Positions 16,127-25,220 of a DNA stretch of 35,654 nucleotides are shown here, one piece after another. Position 1 is the stretch's first letter; every line of letters starts with the position of its first letter. This stretch comes from Halobacteriales archaeon QH_10_67_22 (GTDB taxonomy: Archaea; Halobacteriota; Halobacteria; Halobacteriales; Haloarculaceae), in contig PXQN01000015.1 in assembly GCA_003021305.1 (NCBI GenBank), positions 22,151 to 57,804 on the forward strand. The letters run 5' to 3'. The notes under the pieces were generated by a model. It was not told the origin of the DNA. It did no database searches and saw only the letters and a list, made by a program, of their open reading frames with translations. The position numbers and the translations under genes are program-made.

Positions 16127-16936
16127 TCAGTCCCGGTCGACCTGCGCTGTCGGGTCCGTGTCGGTCCGTGCCGTCGGGTCCCGGTCGACGAGTGCCGTCG
16201 GCTCGTCTCGGGTGGCGGCGATGGCGTTGTGAACCCGGCTGTCCCGTATCTGTTTGGCTCTGTGGCGGGCGGTCAACAGCGCCCGGCCGAGGCGCAGCGA
16301 GTCACGCACCGGCGACACCGTCGACCCGGGCTGGTCCTCCCAGGTGATCGGCACTTCGCGGACGTCGAGTTCGAGCGCGCCCGCCATCGCCACGAGTTCG
16401 ACGTCCCAGGCGAACCCGGCTTCGTAGAGGTGGGCCCGCACCGCCCGCCAGGCATCGCGGTCGATCGCCTTCGTGCCACACTGGTAGTCGTACAGTTCGA
16501 CGTCGAGCAACCGTCGCGCCAGCCAGGCGAACCCGTCGCCGAGGAACCGCCGGGCGAACGTCTGATGGCTCGTTATCCGCGCCGCGGGGTGGCGACGCGA
16601 GCCGACCGCCAGGTCACTTCCCCCCTCGACGGCGGCGACGACCCGGCGGGCCTCACGGGCGGGCGTGCTCCCGTCCGCGTCCACGAACGCCAGCACCGAC
16701 GTGTCCATCGCCTCGAACCCGGCGGTGACGGCTGCTCCCTTGCCCCGGCGGTACGGGGAGGTGTTGACTGTCGCTGGCATGTCCGCCAGCGCCGCCGCGA
16801 CCCGATCCGTCGGGTCGTCGACCTCGACCCGTATCGTCTCGGGGTCCAGTTCCGCATGGAGGGCGTCGACGTATCCGGCCAGACGGGTCACGTCCGGACG
16901 GAACGCCGGCACCACGACACCGAGGGACCGACTCAT
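16127..16936 (-). CDS. Family 2 glycosyltransferase, dolichyl-phosphate sugar type
   Basis: A 269-residue GT-A fold glycosyltransferase without membrane helices. It opens with VVVPAFR, has a YRRGKGAAV segment after the nucleotide-binding strands, and carries a DxD-like DADGS motif near residue 90. The QCGTKAIDRDAW segment matches dolichol-phosphate sugar synthases. It probably charges a lipid carrier with a sugar that GtrA then handles. The C-terminus has three imperfect copies of a PTAxxDxD unit that looks disordered. A TATA-like element (GTTTTTAC) sits about 27 bases before the start. Confidence 0.85.
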   Translation of the reverse strand: MSRSLGVVVPAFRPDVTRLAGYVDALHAELDPETIRVEVDDPTDRVAAALADMPATVNTSPYRRGKGAAVTAGFEAMDTSVLAFVDADGSTPAREARRVVAAVEGGSDLAVGSRRHPAARITSHQTFARRFLGDGFAWLARRLLDVELYDYQCGTKAIDRDAWRAVRAHLYEAGFAWDVELVAMAGALELDVREVPITWEDQPGSTVSPVRDSLRLGRALLTARHRAKQIRDSRVHNAIAATRDEPTALVDRDPTARTDTDPTAQVDRD

Positions 16937-17012
16937 TGGTCTACGGTTCGCGGCGCCGAGTAAAAACGGTTCGACTGCGGGTTTCGGCGGGCGTCAGAGC
17001 GGTCCAAAAGAC

Positions 17013-17020
17013 GTATACAT
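17013..17020 (+). promoter_or_regulatory. TATA-like box of the DUF2298 gene
   Basis: GTATACAT is centred about 27 bases before the ATG at 17043, consistent with a leaderless transcript. Confidence 0.5.
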
Positions 17021-17042
17021 TCGCGAATCGCCACTTCGAACG

Positions 17043-19415
17043 ATGGAGTACGGGCTCGTCGTCTGGTGGCTCGTGGCCTATCTCGCCCTCCTGGCGGTCG
17101 GAATCCCCATCGCGGCGGCTGTCTTCCCGCGCCTGGCCGACCGCGGTGCGGGGGTCGCACTCCCCGCGGCACTCGCGGTGCTGTGGGTCGTCGCCTACCT
17201 CGTCGGTCACCTCTCGCTGGCCGCTGCGCTCCCGGTCGGACTGGTCGTCCTGATCGGGGCCGCCGGCGCCGCCGTCTACCGCGGGGTCGCGTTCGACCGT
17301 CGCCGGTACGGTGAGGCCGCCGCCGTCTTCACCGTCGCCTTTCTGTTCATGGTCGCTATCCGCGCGGTCGACGCGGGCGTCCACCCGATGATGGGCGAGA
17401 AGTTCCTCGACTTCGGCCTGCTGAAGGCTATCCTGCGCGCCGACGCGCTCCCGCCCGAGGACATGTGGTTCGCCGGCCAACCGGTCGAGTACTACTACGG
17501 CGGGCACCTGCTCGCGGCACTGCTGACCCGGATGACCGGCACGGCACCGCGGTACGCCTACAACCTCGCACTGGCGGGCTTTTACGGGGCCCTGGTCACC
17601 GCCGCCTACGGCCTCGCGGGCTCGGTCGCCGCCAGCCGCGGCGTCTCGCGGGTCCGTGCCGGCGCGTTCGGGGCCTTCTTCGTCGGCTTCGCGAGCAACC
17701 TCTCGACGCCCGGCCGGTTTCTCCTCTGGCTCACCCCGGACGGACTCGCGTCATTTTTCGCCGGCCTCGGCGGCTTCGAGATGGAACGGCTCGCCGCCGA
17801 GGGTCCCGGGGGCTTCTGGTACTGGTCGGCCAGTCGGGTCATCGAGGGTACGATAAACGAGTTCCCACTGTTCGCATGGCTCAACGGCGATCTGCACGCC
17901 CACATGATGAGCACGCCGTTCGTCGTACTCGCCGGGGCGCTCCTGTTCAGTTACTTCCGGACGCCGGCCGATGAGACGAGACGTCGACGGCTGCTCGTGT
18001 TCGGCGCCGTCCCCCCGCTGGCGGGACTGCTCGCCGTCGTCAACACGTGGTCGTTCCCGACCGTCGGTGGGCTGGCGTTCCTGACGCTTGCACTGTCGCC
18101 GACCGACCCCGGGTCGCTCCTGTCGGACCGGGTGACCGCACGGCTCTCGGGACGGACCGGCTGGCGCCACGAACTCGACCGCCACGCGGTCGCACTCGCC
18201 GGGGCCGTCGCCGTCGTCGTCCTGGCCGTTCTCTGGTCGCTCCCGTTCTGGCTGGGGACCGCCAGCGGCCGCTCGCTCGGCTTGTTCCCCGACCGGAGTT
18301 CGATGGGCGAACTCCTGGTCGTCCACGGCGCGTTCGTCCTCGTCTACGGACTCCACCTCACTCGCCACACCCTGCCGCGCGTCGCGGACGACTCGCTGCC
18401 GGAACTGGTCGTCGTCCTCGGGATCGGCGTCGTGCTCGCGTGGGTCGGGCTCTCGGCGGCCGCGCTCGCGCTGCTGGGCCCGATGGTCGTCGTCGCCTGG
18501 GTCCTCCTGCGGACCCGAACTGCGTCCGCAGGGGGCACCGACCCGGCGGAAACGGCCCGGCCGACCGTCTCGGACGGCGGCACCGAACCGGCCGGCCGCG
18601 TGGGCGCGGAGGTCCGTGACGCCGTCGGCTTCGAGACGGTGCTGTTCGTCGCCGGCGCGGGCCTGGTCGTCCTCGTCGAGTTCCTCTACGTGCAGGAACA
18701 GGCCGGCCCCGAGCGGCTGAACACCGTGTTCAAGACCTACGCCGACGTCTGGATCCTCTGGGCGGTCGGCGCCGGCGCCGTCGTCGCCGCGCTCGTCGAG
18801 AACCACTCCCCCGATGTCGGGCTCTCGGGCGGCGACTGGCAGCGGGCCATGCGCGTGCTCGCGGTCGTCCTCGTCGTGGGGACGTCGATGTACGGCGCCT
18901 TCGCCGTGACGGCTCACCTCTCGGGCACCTCCTACATCAACCCCAACGCCCACCCCGAGGACCCGACGCTCGACGGTCTCCGGTTCGTCGAGGCGGACCA
19001 CCCCGACGAAGCGCCGGCGGTCGCCTGGTTCGACGAACTGGAGGGCCAGCCCAACATCGTCTCCGCGCCCGGCCGTGACATGTACCAGTGGACCAGCCCC
19101 GTGTCGAGTCTGACCGGCGTGCCGACACTGGCCGGGTGGGCCCACGAGGTCGGCTACCGGGGTGGCGACGTCTACCGGACCCGCGTCGACCACGTCACCG
19201 CCATCTACACCGGCCCGCCCGCCGAACGCGCCTACTACCTCGACACCTACAACGTCGAGTACGTGTACGTCGGCGCCAACGAGGTCAGCGCCTACAGCGA
19301 GCGCGACCTGGAGACGTTCGAGTCGATGGACGGCGTCACGCTCGAACAACGGTGGGACTACGTCCGCGTCTATCGCGTCGACCGGGACGAACTCTCCTAT
19401 CCCGAGAATTCCTGA
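17043..19415 (+). CDS. DUF2298 (YYY) multi-pass membrane protein
   Basis: A 790-residue integral membrane protein. It has about 14-16 hydrophobic helices and the EYYYGGH motif near residue 150 that marks the DUF2298 family. Other conserved stretches include INEFPLFAWLNGDLHAHMM and a QAGPERLNTVFKTY segment in the second half. The C-terminal 170 residues form an extracellular domain. The family is widespread in archaea and has a glycosyltransferase-like topology; its reaction is unknown. The GT2 and GtrA genes next door fit a role in surface glycosylation. Its TGA stop is the left flank of repeat copy 3. Confidence 0.85.
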   Translation: MEYGLVVWWLVAYLALLAVGIPIAAAVFPRLADRGAGVALPAALAVLWVVAYLVGHLSLAAALPVGLVVLIGAAGAAVYRGVAFDRRRYGEAAAVFTVAFLFMVAIRAVDAGVHPMMGEKFLDFGLLKAILRADALPPEDMWFAGQPVEYYYGGHLLAALLTRMTGTAPRYAYNLALAGFYGALVTAAYGLAGSVAASRGVSRVRAGAFGAFFVGFASNLSTPGRFLLWLTPDGLASFFAGLGGFEMERLAAEGPGGFWYWSASRVIEGTINEFPLFAWLNGDLHAHMMSTPFVVLAGALLFSYFRTPADETRRRRLLVFGAVPPLAGLLAVVNTWSFPTVGGLAFLTLALSPTDPGSLLSDRVTARLSGRTGWRHELDRHAVALAGAVAVVVLAVLWSLPFWLGTASGRSLGLFPDRSSMGELLVVHGAFVLVYGLHLTRHTLPRVADDSLPELVVVLGIGVVLAWVGLSAAALALLGPMVVVAWVLLRTRTASAGGTDPAETARPTVSDGGTEPAGRVGAEVRDAVGFETVLFVAGAGLVVLVEFLYVQEQAGPERLNTVFKTYADVWILWAVGAGAVVAALVENHSPDVGLSGGDWQRAMRVLAVVLVVGTSMYGAFAVTAHLSGTSYINPNAHPEDPTLDGLRFVEADHPDEAPAVAWFDELEGQPNIVSAPGRDMYQWTSPVSSLTGVPTLAGWAHEVGYRGGDVYRTRVDHVTAIYTGPPAERAYYLDTYNVEYVYVGANEVSAYSERDLETFESMDGVTLEQRWDYVRVYRVDRDELSYPENS

Positions 19416-19523
19416 TACGGTCGCGCGTAATTCTTTGTATTCCCACGAAACAGAAGACTGTCTCCGTGGTCCGAAACGCCGATCCTCACCGATACTGCCG
19501 AAATTGGGTACGCACGACCGTAT
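19415..19523 (+). repeat. 109-bp MITE-like repeat, copy 3
   Basis: Same element and orientation as copy 1, with one mismatch in the 14-bp terminal inverted repeats. TGA direct repeats lie at 19413-19415 (the stop codon of the DUF2298 gene) and 19523-19525. It lies in the convergent gap between that gene and mrp. Confidence 0.85.
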
Positions 19524-19538
19524 GACGTCCGGAGAAAA

Positions 19539-20455
19539 TTACTGGCGTTCGCTGTGGCGACGCCGGTGGACGATACCCTGGTTGTTCGCCGCGTTCCGGA
19601 CGAATCCGCGAAACGCCGCGCCGGTCTCGCTGTCGTCATCCAGAACGACCGGCTGGCCCGTGTCACCACCGTCCCTGACCGCCGGGTCCAGGGGAACCGA
19701 CCCCAGGAAGGGCATCTCGGCCTCGGCGGCGTCCGGGCGTCGTCGACCGCGACTTCCTGGGGCGTGGTGACGATCACCGCCCCGGTGACGGGCACGCTCT
19801 GGAGCAGCGTGAGCTGGGTGTCGCCGGTGCCCGGCGGCAGGTCGACGACCATGTAGTCCAGCGAGCCCCACTCGACGTCCTCCCACAGCTGGGTGAGCAC
19901 CTTGTGGACCATCGGCCCGCGCCAGATGACGGGGTCGTCCTCGCCGACGAGAAAGTCCATGCTCATCAGTTTCATCCCGAACTTCTCGGGCGGGACCAGC
20001 GTCTCCTCCCTGGTCGCTTTGGGGTGCTGGTCGGCGTCGAGCATCCGCGGGACGTTCGGACCGTACACGTCGGCGTCGAACAGGCCGACGCGGGCGCCCA
20101 GGTCCGCCAGCCCCGCCGCCAGGTTCACCGCCATCGTCGACTTGCCGACGCCGCCTTTCCCCGAGGCCACGGCGACGAGGTTCTCGACGCCGGGCAGGAC
20201 CGACCCCTCGGCGACGAGGCCGCTGTCGACGTCGGCGTCCAGTTCCACAGTCCGGTCCAGGTCGGCCAGCGCCTCGCGCACCGTGCCGGCTATCGCCGTC
20301 TCCGTCGGGGAGTAGGGCGCCCCCAGCGCCAGCGAGACGCGGACCTCGTCGTCGGTCACGTCGACCGAGTTCACGAGTCCCAGCGAGACGATGTCGTCAC
20401 CCAGGTCCGGGTCCTCGACGCCGCACAACCGGTCGAGAACGTCCTCCTCGTTCAT
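19539..20455 (-). pseudogene. mrp: Mrp/NBP35-type ATPase, internal deletion and frameshift
   Basis: An Mrp/ApbC family P-loop ATPase, thought to carry iron-sulfur clusters. The N-terminal MIP18-like domain (about 1-85) is followed by the deviant Walker A motif GKGGVGKS at about 99-106 and by DADVYGPN and DLPPGTGD. After codon 240 (about 19736) the frame breaks. The normal C-terminus resumes in another frame at about 19730 (AAEAEMPFLGSVPLDPAVRDGG) and ends at the TAA at 19539. Roughly 45-50 residues are missing, including the CxxC metal-binding region known from the family. The distance implies a loss that is not a multiple of three. Assembly error is possible. Confidence 0.85.
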
Positions 20456-20532
20456 ATCTCACCTCGGCCGCTCGCGGCGAAAAGGGTTTTGACCGCGGCC
20501 ACGTGGCGGTACGGAGTCGACACGACCGCCGC

Positions 20533-20560
20533 TAAAATATTTTTTAGATTACATATTTCC
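20533..20560. promoter_or_regulatory. AT-rich divergent promoter of mrp and psmB
   Basis: A 28-base AT-rich island stands out in this GC-rich region between two divergent genes. ACATATT at 20551-20557 is about 33 bases before the psmB ATG at 20588. Confidence 0.45.
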
Positions 20561-20587
20561 CCGCCCGGCCCCGAGAGGTGGGCGACG

Positions 20588-21334
20588 ATGCGACGAAGAC
20601 ACGACCCTCGCGGTACGGGCCACGGTATCGAGCGACTGAGAGGACGGCGCCGACGACCGGGCGAACCCGTCGAGGCCGGCGGCCAGCGTGGGGAGCAGTC
20701 CCGTTCGGGCGACCAGCCACGCTACGAGACGGGGACGACCATCGTGGGGGTGACGGCGTCCGACGCGGTCGTGCTGGCGGCCGACCGGCGGATGAGTCTG
20801 GGCGGCCGGTTCACAGCGAACAAGGCGGTTCGGAAGGTAGAGCGGGTCCACCCCACGGCGGCGATGGCTATCTCCGGCGCCGTCGGGCCGGCACAGCGGC
20901 TTCTGGACTCTGTGCGGGCCGAGGCGAGTCTGTACGCGTCCCGACGGGGCGAGCCGCTGAGCGTCCCGGCACTCGCGCGGACGGCAGGCCACGCCGTCAC
21001 CGGGCTGCCGGTCGCGCCGCTTCTGGGCGGGGTCGACGAGGACGGGCCACGGGTGTACGAACTCGACGGGAGCGGGAGCGTGCTCGCGGACGCCTACGCC
21101 GCCGGCGGGAGCGGGCTGCAGGTGGCCTACGGCGTGCTGGAACGGCGCTTCGAGGACGGCCTGTCGGTCGAGGCGGCCACCGAGACGGCGACGGCGGCGG
21201 TCGCCACAGCCAGCGAACGCGACACTGCCAGCGGGAACGGCGTCACCGTCGCCGTTATTACCGACGACGGCGTCGCGGTCGAGTCCAGAGCCGAGGCCGC
21301 CGACGCCGGCGACGACGCCGAGGGGGTGGCCTGA
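20588..21334 (+). CDS. psmB: Proteasome beta subunit
   Basis: A 248-residue 20S proteasome catalytic subunit. A propeptide of 49 residues, unusually rich in Arg and Gly, ends at Gly49. Autocleavage would expose Thr50 as the catalytic nucleophile in TGTTIVG. The Asp17 equivalent (AADRR), the Lys33 equivalent (KAVRKV) and the DxxSGNG motif near the end are all present, so it should be active. Its stop overlaps the psmA start (ATGA). Haloarchaeal proteasome genes are usually scattered, so this beta-alpha operon is probably a second, paralogous set. Confidence 0.9.
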   Translation: MRRRHDPRGTGHGIERLRGRRRRPGEPVEAGGQRGEQSRSGDQPRYETGTTIVGVTASDAVVLAADRRMSLGGRFTANKAVRKVERVHPTAAMAISGAVGPAQRLLDSVRAEASLYASRRGEPLSVPALARTAGHAVTGLPVAPLLGGVDEDGPRVYELDGSGSVLADAYAAGGSGLQVAYGVLERRFEDGLSVEAATETATAAVATASERDTASGNGVTVAVITDDGVAVESRAEAADAGDDAEGVA

Positions 21335-22119
21335 TGCGGTCCGACCAGCAGGGGTACGACCGCGGGGTGACGGTGTTCTCGCCCGACGGCCGCCTCTACC
21401 AGGTCGAGTACGCCCGCGAGGCCGTCGAGCGCGGCAGTCCCGTGGTCGGGGTCTGTGCGGACGAGGCGGTCGTATTCGCCGCCAGCGGCCCGCGCCGCTC
21501 GTCACTGATGGCGGCCGAGAGTATCGAGAAGATCCACGACCTCGACGGGCGCCTGGGCGCGGCCTCGGCCGGCCACGTCGCCGACGGGCGCCGACTCGTC
21601 GACGTCGGGCGAGAGTTCGCCCAGCGCGAGCGACTGCGCTATGGCGAACCGCCCCGCGTCGAGTCCGTCGCGAAGGCCATCGCCGATTTCGTCCAGGAGA
21701 CCACCCAGACCGGCGGGACCCGTCCGTTCGGCGCGGCACTGCTCGTCGGCGGCGTCGACGGCGCTCCCGACCCCCTGACCGGCGAGTCTCCCCATCGAGG
21801 CGGCGACAGCGTCCCGGGGGCCGTCGACAGCGGCCCGCGACTGTACGAGGTCGACCCGTCGGGCGCGCCGACGGAGTACCACGCTGCGGCAGTCGGACAC
21901 GGTGCCGACGAGAGCCGCGCGTTCCTCGAAACCGAGTACGAACCCGGACTCGACAGGGCCGGCGGGACGACCCTGGCGTTGGAGGCCCTGACCGAGAGCG
22001 TGGACGAACCGACGGCCGCGGAACTGGACCTGGCCGTCCTCGACGCTGACGGGATCGATTCGTTCGGCCCGGAACGCCGCGCGAGTGCGCTGGACGACGC
22101 CGGACTGGCGGCCTCCTGA
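21334..22119 (+). CDS. psmA: Proteasome alpha subunit, paralog type
   Basis: A 261-residue 20S proteasome alpha subunit, which forms the gated outer rings. The N-terminal gate segment YDRGVTVFSPDGRLYQVEYA is canonical, and the pocket-lysine segment IEKIH follows at about residue 67. The ASAGHVADGR and TGGTRPFGAALLVGG segments are also typical. About 25 extra residues rich in Pro, Gly and Asp interrupt the region after VGGVDG. The C-terminus is shorter on acidic tail than usual. It is translationally coupled to psmB. The divergence suggests an alternative alpha subunit rather than the main one. Confidence 0.9.
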   Translation: MRSDQQGYDRGVTVFSPDGRLYQVEYAREAVERGSPVVGVCADEAVVFAASGPRRSSLMAAESIEKIHDLDGRLGAASAGHVADGRRLVDVGREFAQRERLRYGEPPRVESVAKAIADFVQETTQTGGTRPFGAALLVGGVDGAPDPLTGESPHRGGDSVPGAVDSGPRLYEVDPSGAPTEYHAAAVGHGADESRAFLETEYEPGLDRAGGTTLALEALTESVDEPTAAELDLAVLDADGIDSFGPERRASALDDAGLAAS

Positions 22120-22175
22120 ATCCAGTCCCGGCCGGTCAGGGTGCCGGACTGGCGGCCTCCCGAGTCGGACGACGC

Positions 22176-23306
22176 TTAGGCAGTCGCACCGTCGGCCGCC
22201 GAGCCGTGGTCGAGTTCCCGACTCTCGTCCGGTCGGGACTCCTCGTGGTCGACGCCCGTCTCCGGGCGGTCGACGGTCGGTCGGCTCCCGCCGTCGGGGT
22301 CGTCGTCGGACCGGCCGTCACCGACGCCAGCGGACTCGTCGGGCGCGGGCCCGCGCCGCGTGGCGACGAGTCGACCGTCCCCGGCGACGTAACAGAACAG
22401 ACACTCGCCGTCGAGGCGGGTCGAGACCTCGACACACCACGGGTCCCGCGAGACACCGTGGTCGTGGTAGAAGGCGACGACGGCCGCCTCGTCGAGCAAC
22501 GCGAGCGTGACCGGACAGCGCAGCGTCGCCCCGCAGGTCTCGCAGGCGAACACGGCCTGGACCCGCTCGTGGTCGGCCCCGTTCGTCCCGCCGGGCGCCG
22601 CCTGGCGGGCGGGCGAGTCGCCGGAACCGGTCCCGGCCGGGCCGTCGCGGTCGGCCGCGGCCCGGAACCCGGACCGGTCGTCCGCGTCGGACTCGTCCCA
22701 GTCGACGGGTTCGACGCGGGTCGCGACGGGGCCGGCACAGTCGGGACAGACCCCGTCGGCGAACGAGTCGACCCGCCCGCGCTGGTGGGCCTCGACGGCG
22801 TCCGGTATCGCGTCGTCGTCGCGGTCGGCGTAGGCGCCGGGCGGCGCCGTCAGTGCGGCCAGGGGCGTCTCGCAAGCCTCGCAGGCCACTTCGGTCACGT
22901 TGTCGGTGACCGTCGCGACCAGGTTCGCCCGGCCACAGACCGGACAGTCCCCGTCGACGTCGATCGGGCCCCGGTCCACACTGGCGGTGTAGGTGCCGGC
23001 CCTGAGAGCGCGGGCGGCGGCACGACCGGCGGCGGTCAGTTCGTAGCGCCCGTCGGCGCGTTTGCGAACGAACCGCCCGACCAGCTGGCGGAGGTGGTAG
23101 GCGAACCCGGCTGACGTGTCGGCCGCCGTCGCCGCGAACAGCTCCGAGAACGCCAGGTCCCCCTCGTCGGCCAGCGCCTGCACCGCCCCAGTCCGCGTCT
23201 CGCTGCCCAGTGCCTCGAAGGCGTCGCTCGCGGTCGGACCGTCCTCCTCGCTCGCGGTCGGGGCACCCGTGGACTCGCCGGCACCCGTCGCCGGACGGTC
23301 AGTCAT
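22176..23306 (-). CDS. ArsR-like winged-helix regulator with zinc ribbons (DUF7351-like)
   Basis: A 376-residue transcription regulator. After a disordered N-terminus, a winged helix occupies about 25-95 (FEALGSETR, then SELFAATAADTSAGFAYHL). It is followed by zinc-ribbon motifs: CPVC and CEAC, then CPDC and CETC, and a CLFC-like element (CLFCYV). The C-terminal 60 residues are acidic and low in complexity. This domain order is seen in many haloarchaeal regulators; the signal sensed is unknown. It diverges from moaA, so the shared 129-base gap may hold its operator. Confidence 0.8.
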   Translation of the reverse strand: MTDRPATGAGESTGAPTASEEDGPTASDAFEALGSETRTGAVQALADEGDLAFSELFAATAADTSAGFAYHLRQLVGRFVRKRADGRYELTAAGRAAARALRAGTYTASVDRGPIDVDGDCPVCGRANLVATVTDNVTEVACEACETPLAALTAPPGAYADRDDDAIPDAVEAHQRGRVDSFADGVCPDCAGPVATRVEPVDWDESDADDRSGFRAAADRDGPAGTGSGDSPARQAAPGGTNGADHERVQAVFACETCGATLRCPVTLALLDEAAVVAFYHDHGVSRDPWCVEVSTRLDGECLFCYVAGDGRLVATRRGPAPDESAGVGDGRSDDDPDGGSRPTVDRPETGVDHEESRPDESRELDHGSAADGATA

Positions 23307-23406
23307 GCGTGTCACTGTGTAGCACGGACTCAAACCGTTGTCGTTCGGTGCAAAACGTTCCGCAGGGACGACCGCCCGTACAGTGCGAGCGGAATATCCC
23401 ACCGGT

Positions 23407-23414
23407 CTTATTAG
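23407..23414 (+). promoter_or_regulatory. TATA-like box of moaA
   Basis: CTTATTAG is centred about 26 bases before the moaA ATG at 23436, as for a leaderless transcript. Confidence 0.5.
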
Positions 23415-23435
23415 CTGTGGGAGCGAACGGCCGGT

Positions 23436-24581
23436 ATGCTCGCGGACGAGTTCGGCCGTGAGGTCACCGGGGTGCGGGTGTCGCTGACCGACCGGTGTAA
23501 CTTCGACTGCGTCTACTGTCACAACGAGGGGTTGGGCGACACCCGCGGTCCGATGGCCGCCCGCGAGCACGAGATGTCGACCGACGACGTCGTCCGGTTT
23601 CTGGAGGTCGCCCGCGAGTTCGACGTCGACTCGGTGAAGTTCACCGGCGGGGAACCGCTCCTCCGGGAGGACATAGAGGAGATAATCCGGCGCACGCCCG
23701 ACGGGATGGAAGTCTCGATGACCACCAACGGGACGATGTTGCCCGGCCGGGCCGGAAACCTGGTCGACGCCGGCCTCGAACGGGTGAACGTCTCCCAGGA
23801 CGCCCTGGACGAGGAGACGTTCAAGCAGGTCACCAAGGCGGCCGCCTACGACGCCGTCATGGAGGGGGTCGAGGCGGCGCTGGACGCGGGACTCGCGCCG
23901 GTGAAACTCAACATGGTCGTGTTCGAGCAGACTGCCGGGTACGTCCCGGGGATGGTCGACCACGTGGCCGAAAACGAGGGGCTGCGACTGCAGCTGATCG
24001 AGTACATGCCCGAGATAGCCGGCCACCCGGAGTGGGCCATCGACATCGGGCGCGTCCACGACTGGCTCGCCGAGCAGGCGACCCACGTCGAAACCCGCGA
24101 GATGCACGACCGCAACCGCTACTGGGTCACCCCCGACGGGAGCGAGGCCGACGCCGCCGACCTGCGCGACGAATCCGGCGCTATCGACGAGTCCCGGGCC
24201 GGGATGGTCGAGATCGTCGACCCCGTCGAGAACCCCACTTTCTGTGCGAACTGCCACCGCGTGCGCGTCACACACGAGGGATACCTCAAGGGGTGTCTCA
24301 ATCGCAACGACGACCTGCGCCCGATGGGCGAGATGACCAAACCCGAGATCCGCGAGACGTTCCGCGAGACCGTCGCCAACCGCGTCCCCTTCTACGGCGA
24401 GTACATGGTCCGCGACGAGGACGGCCAGTGGGTCGTCAACGAGACGTACGTCCAGGACCCCGACGGTTCGGCCGGGGACGACGCCGACGACGCAGACGGC
24501 GAGTACCCCGTCGTCGAGAACGTCTTCGCAGACGACGAGGACACCGCGAGCGGCGAGGAGCCTTCCAGCGCCGACGACTGA
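23436..24581 (+). CDS. moaA: GTP 3',8-cyclase (molybdenum cofactor synthesis)
   Basis: A 381-residue radical SAM enzyme that starts molybdopterin synthesis from GTP. The N-terminal cluster motif CNFDCVYC is at about residues 22-29 and the GGEP motif at about 71. The C-terminal 4Fe-4S site is the CANC motif followed 13 residues later by the Cys of GCL. Additions relative to the usual protein are an acidic insert of about 20 residues near position 235 and a disordered acidic C-terminal tail of about 45 residues. The catalytic core is complete, so it should be functional. Confidence 0.9.
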   Translation: MLADEFGREVTGVRVSLTDRCNFDCVYCHNEGLGDTRGPMAAREHEMSTDDVVRFLEVAREFDVDSVKFTGGEPLLREDIEEIIRRTPDGMEVSMTTNGTMLPGRAGNLVDAGLERVNVSQDALDEETFKQVTKAAAYDAVMEGVEAALDAGLAPVKLNMVVFEQTAGYVPGMVDHVAENEGLRLQLIEYMPEIAGHPEWAIDIGRVHDWLAEQATHVETREMHDRNRYWVTPDGSEADAADLRDESGAIDESRAGMVEIVDPVENPTFCANCHRVRVTHEGYLKGCLNRNDDLRPMGEMTKPEIRETFRETVANRVPFYGEYMVRDEDGQWVVNETYVQDPDGSAGDDADDADGEYPVVENVFADDEDTASGEEPSSADD

Positions 24582-24635
24582 CCGTCCCGCCCTCGTCCGG
24601 CGACCAGTGTCACCTGTCCCAGTCCGGTAGAAACG

Positions 24636-24941
24636 CTACGGCCGCCGGAACGTGTAGCTGACCTCGCTCCCGTCCGTCCCCCCGTGTTCGACGTGCAGTT
24701 CGTTCTCGTCGTGGTCGAAAACGAGACTGTCTGCGGGCCCCGAGAACTCGTGGAGCGGCATGCCGGTCTCGACGGTGCCGTCGGAGTGGACGGTCACGTG
24801 GGTGACCCCCTGGAACTCCGCGACCAGGGCGCCGTCCTCGCGCTCGCGCACACCGCGCGACCCGGCGAAGCGTTCGAGGTGTCGCCGGACGGCGTCGGTG
24901 TCGGTCGCGTCGACCCGCGTCGTGTCGATGTCGTCGTCCAT
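24636..24941 (-). CDS. Small acidic conserved-type hypothetical protein
   Basis: A 101-residue protein of unrecognised family, with a helical N-terminal part (TDAVRRHLERFAGS) and a run of beta strands to the end (VTVHSDGTVET, then SEVSYTFRRP). I start at the ATG at 24941. A GTG at 24998 would add 19 basic residues and sits about 12 bases after the site predicted from the TATA-like box at 25033-25040, so the longer form remains possible. Single gene between moaA and the tRNA-Ser promoter. Confidence 0.6.
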   Translation of the reverse strand: MDDDIDTTRVDATDTDAVRRHLERFAGSRGVREREDGALVAEFQGVTHVTVHSDGTVETGMPLHEFSGPADSLVFDHDENELHVEHGGTDGSEVSYTFRRP

Positions 24942-25030
24942 GTCGAGTGGTGGGGCGCTGGCGACGAAAACCTGTCGTCGCCGGCGGGGTCGAGTCACGT
25001 GCCCGGTCCCGACCGCCGTCCTTTCGTGAC

Positions 25031-25041
25031 GTTTTTATATA
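25031..25041. promoter_or_regulatory. AT-rich TATA-like box, direction uncertain
   Basis: The stretch TTTTTATATA is the only AT-rich site between the small acidic gene and tRNA-Ser. On the minus strand it reads TATATAAAAA and would serve the 24636-24941 gene. On the plus strand it would give a leader of about 60 bases before the tRNA. Confidence 0.4.
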
Positions 25042-25120
25042 CCGGGGGAGGTACACTGTACACGCTCGTGTAGGGGTCCCGACCCCGAGTCCGGGAGGGC
25101 GACGATAACAGGCACTGCGA

Positions 25121-25204
25121 GTCGTGGTAGCCTAGCCTGGCCCAAGGCGCAGGGTTGCTAACTCTGTGGCGCAAGCCTCCGGGGTTCGAATCCCCGCCAC
25201 GACG
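25121..25204 (+). tRNA. tRNA-Ser (GCU)
   Basis: The acceptor stem is GTCGTGG/CCACGAC. The anticodon stem CAGGG/CTCTG encloses loop TTGCTAA, giving anticodon GCU. A long variable arm (class II) and the T arm GGGGTTCGAATCCCC follow. It lies 16 bases before rps13, an arrangement conserved in haloarchaea. Confidence 0.95.
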
Positions 25205-25220
25205 CTCACACACACAATAT

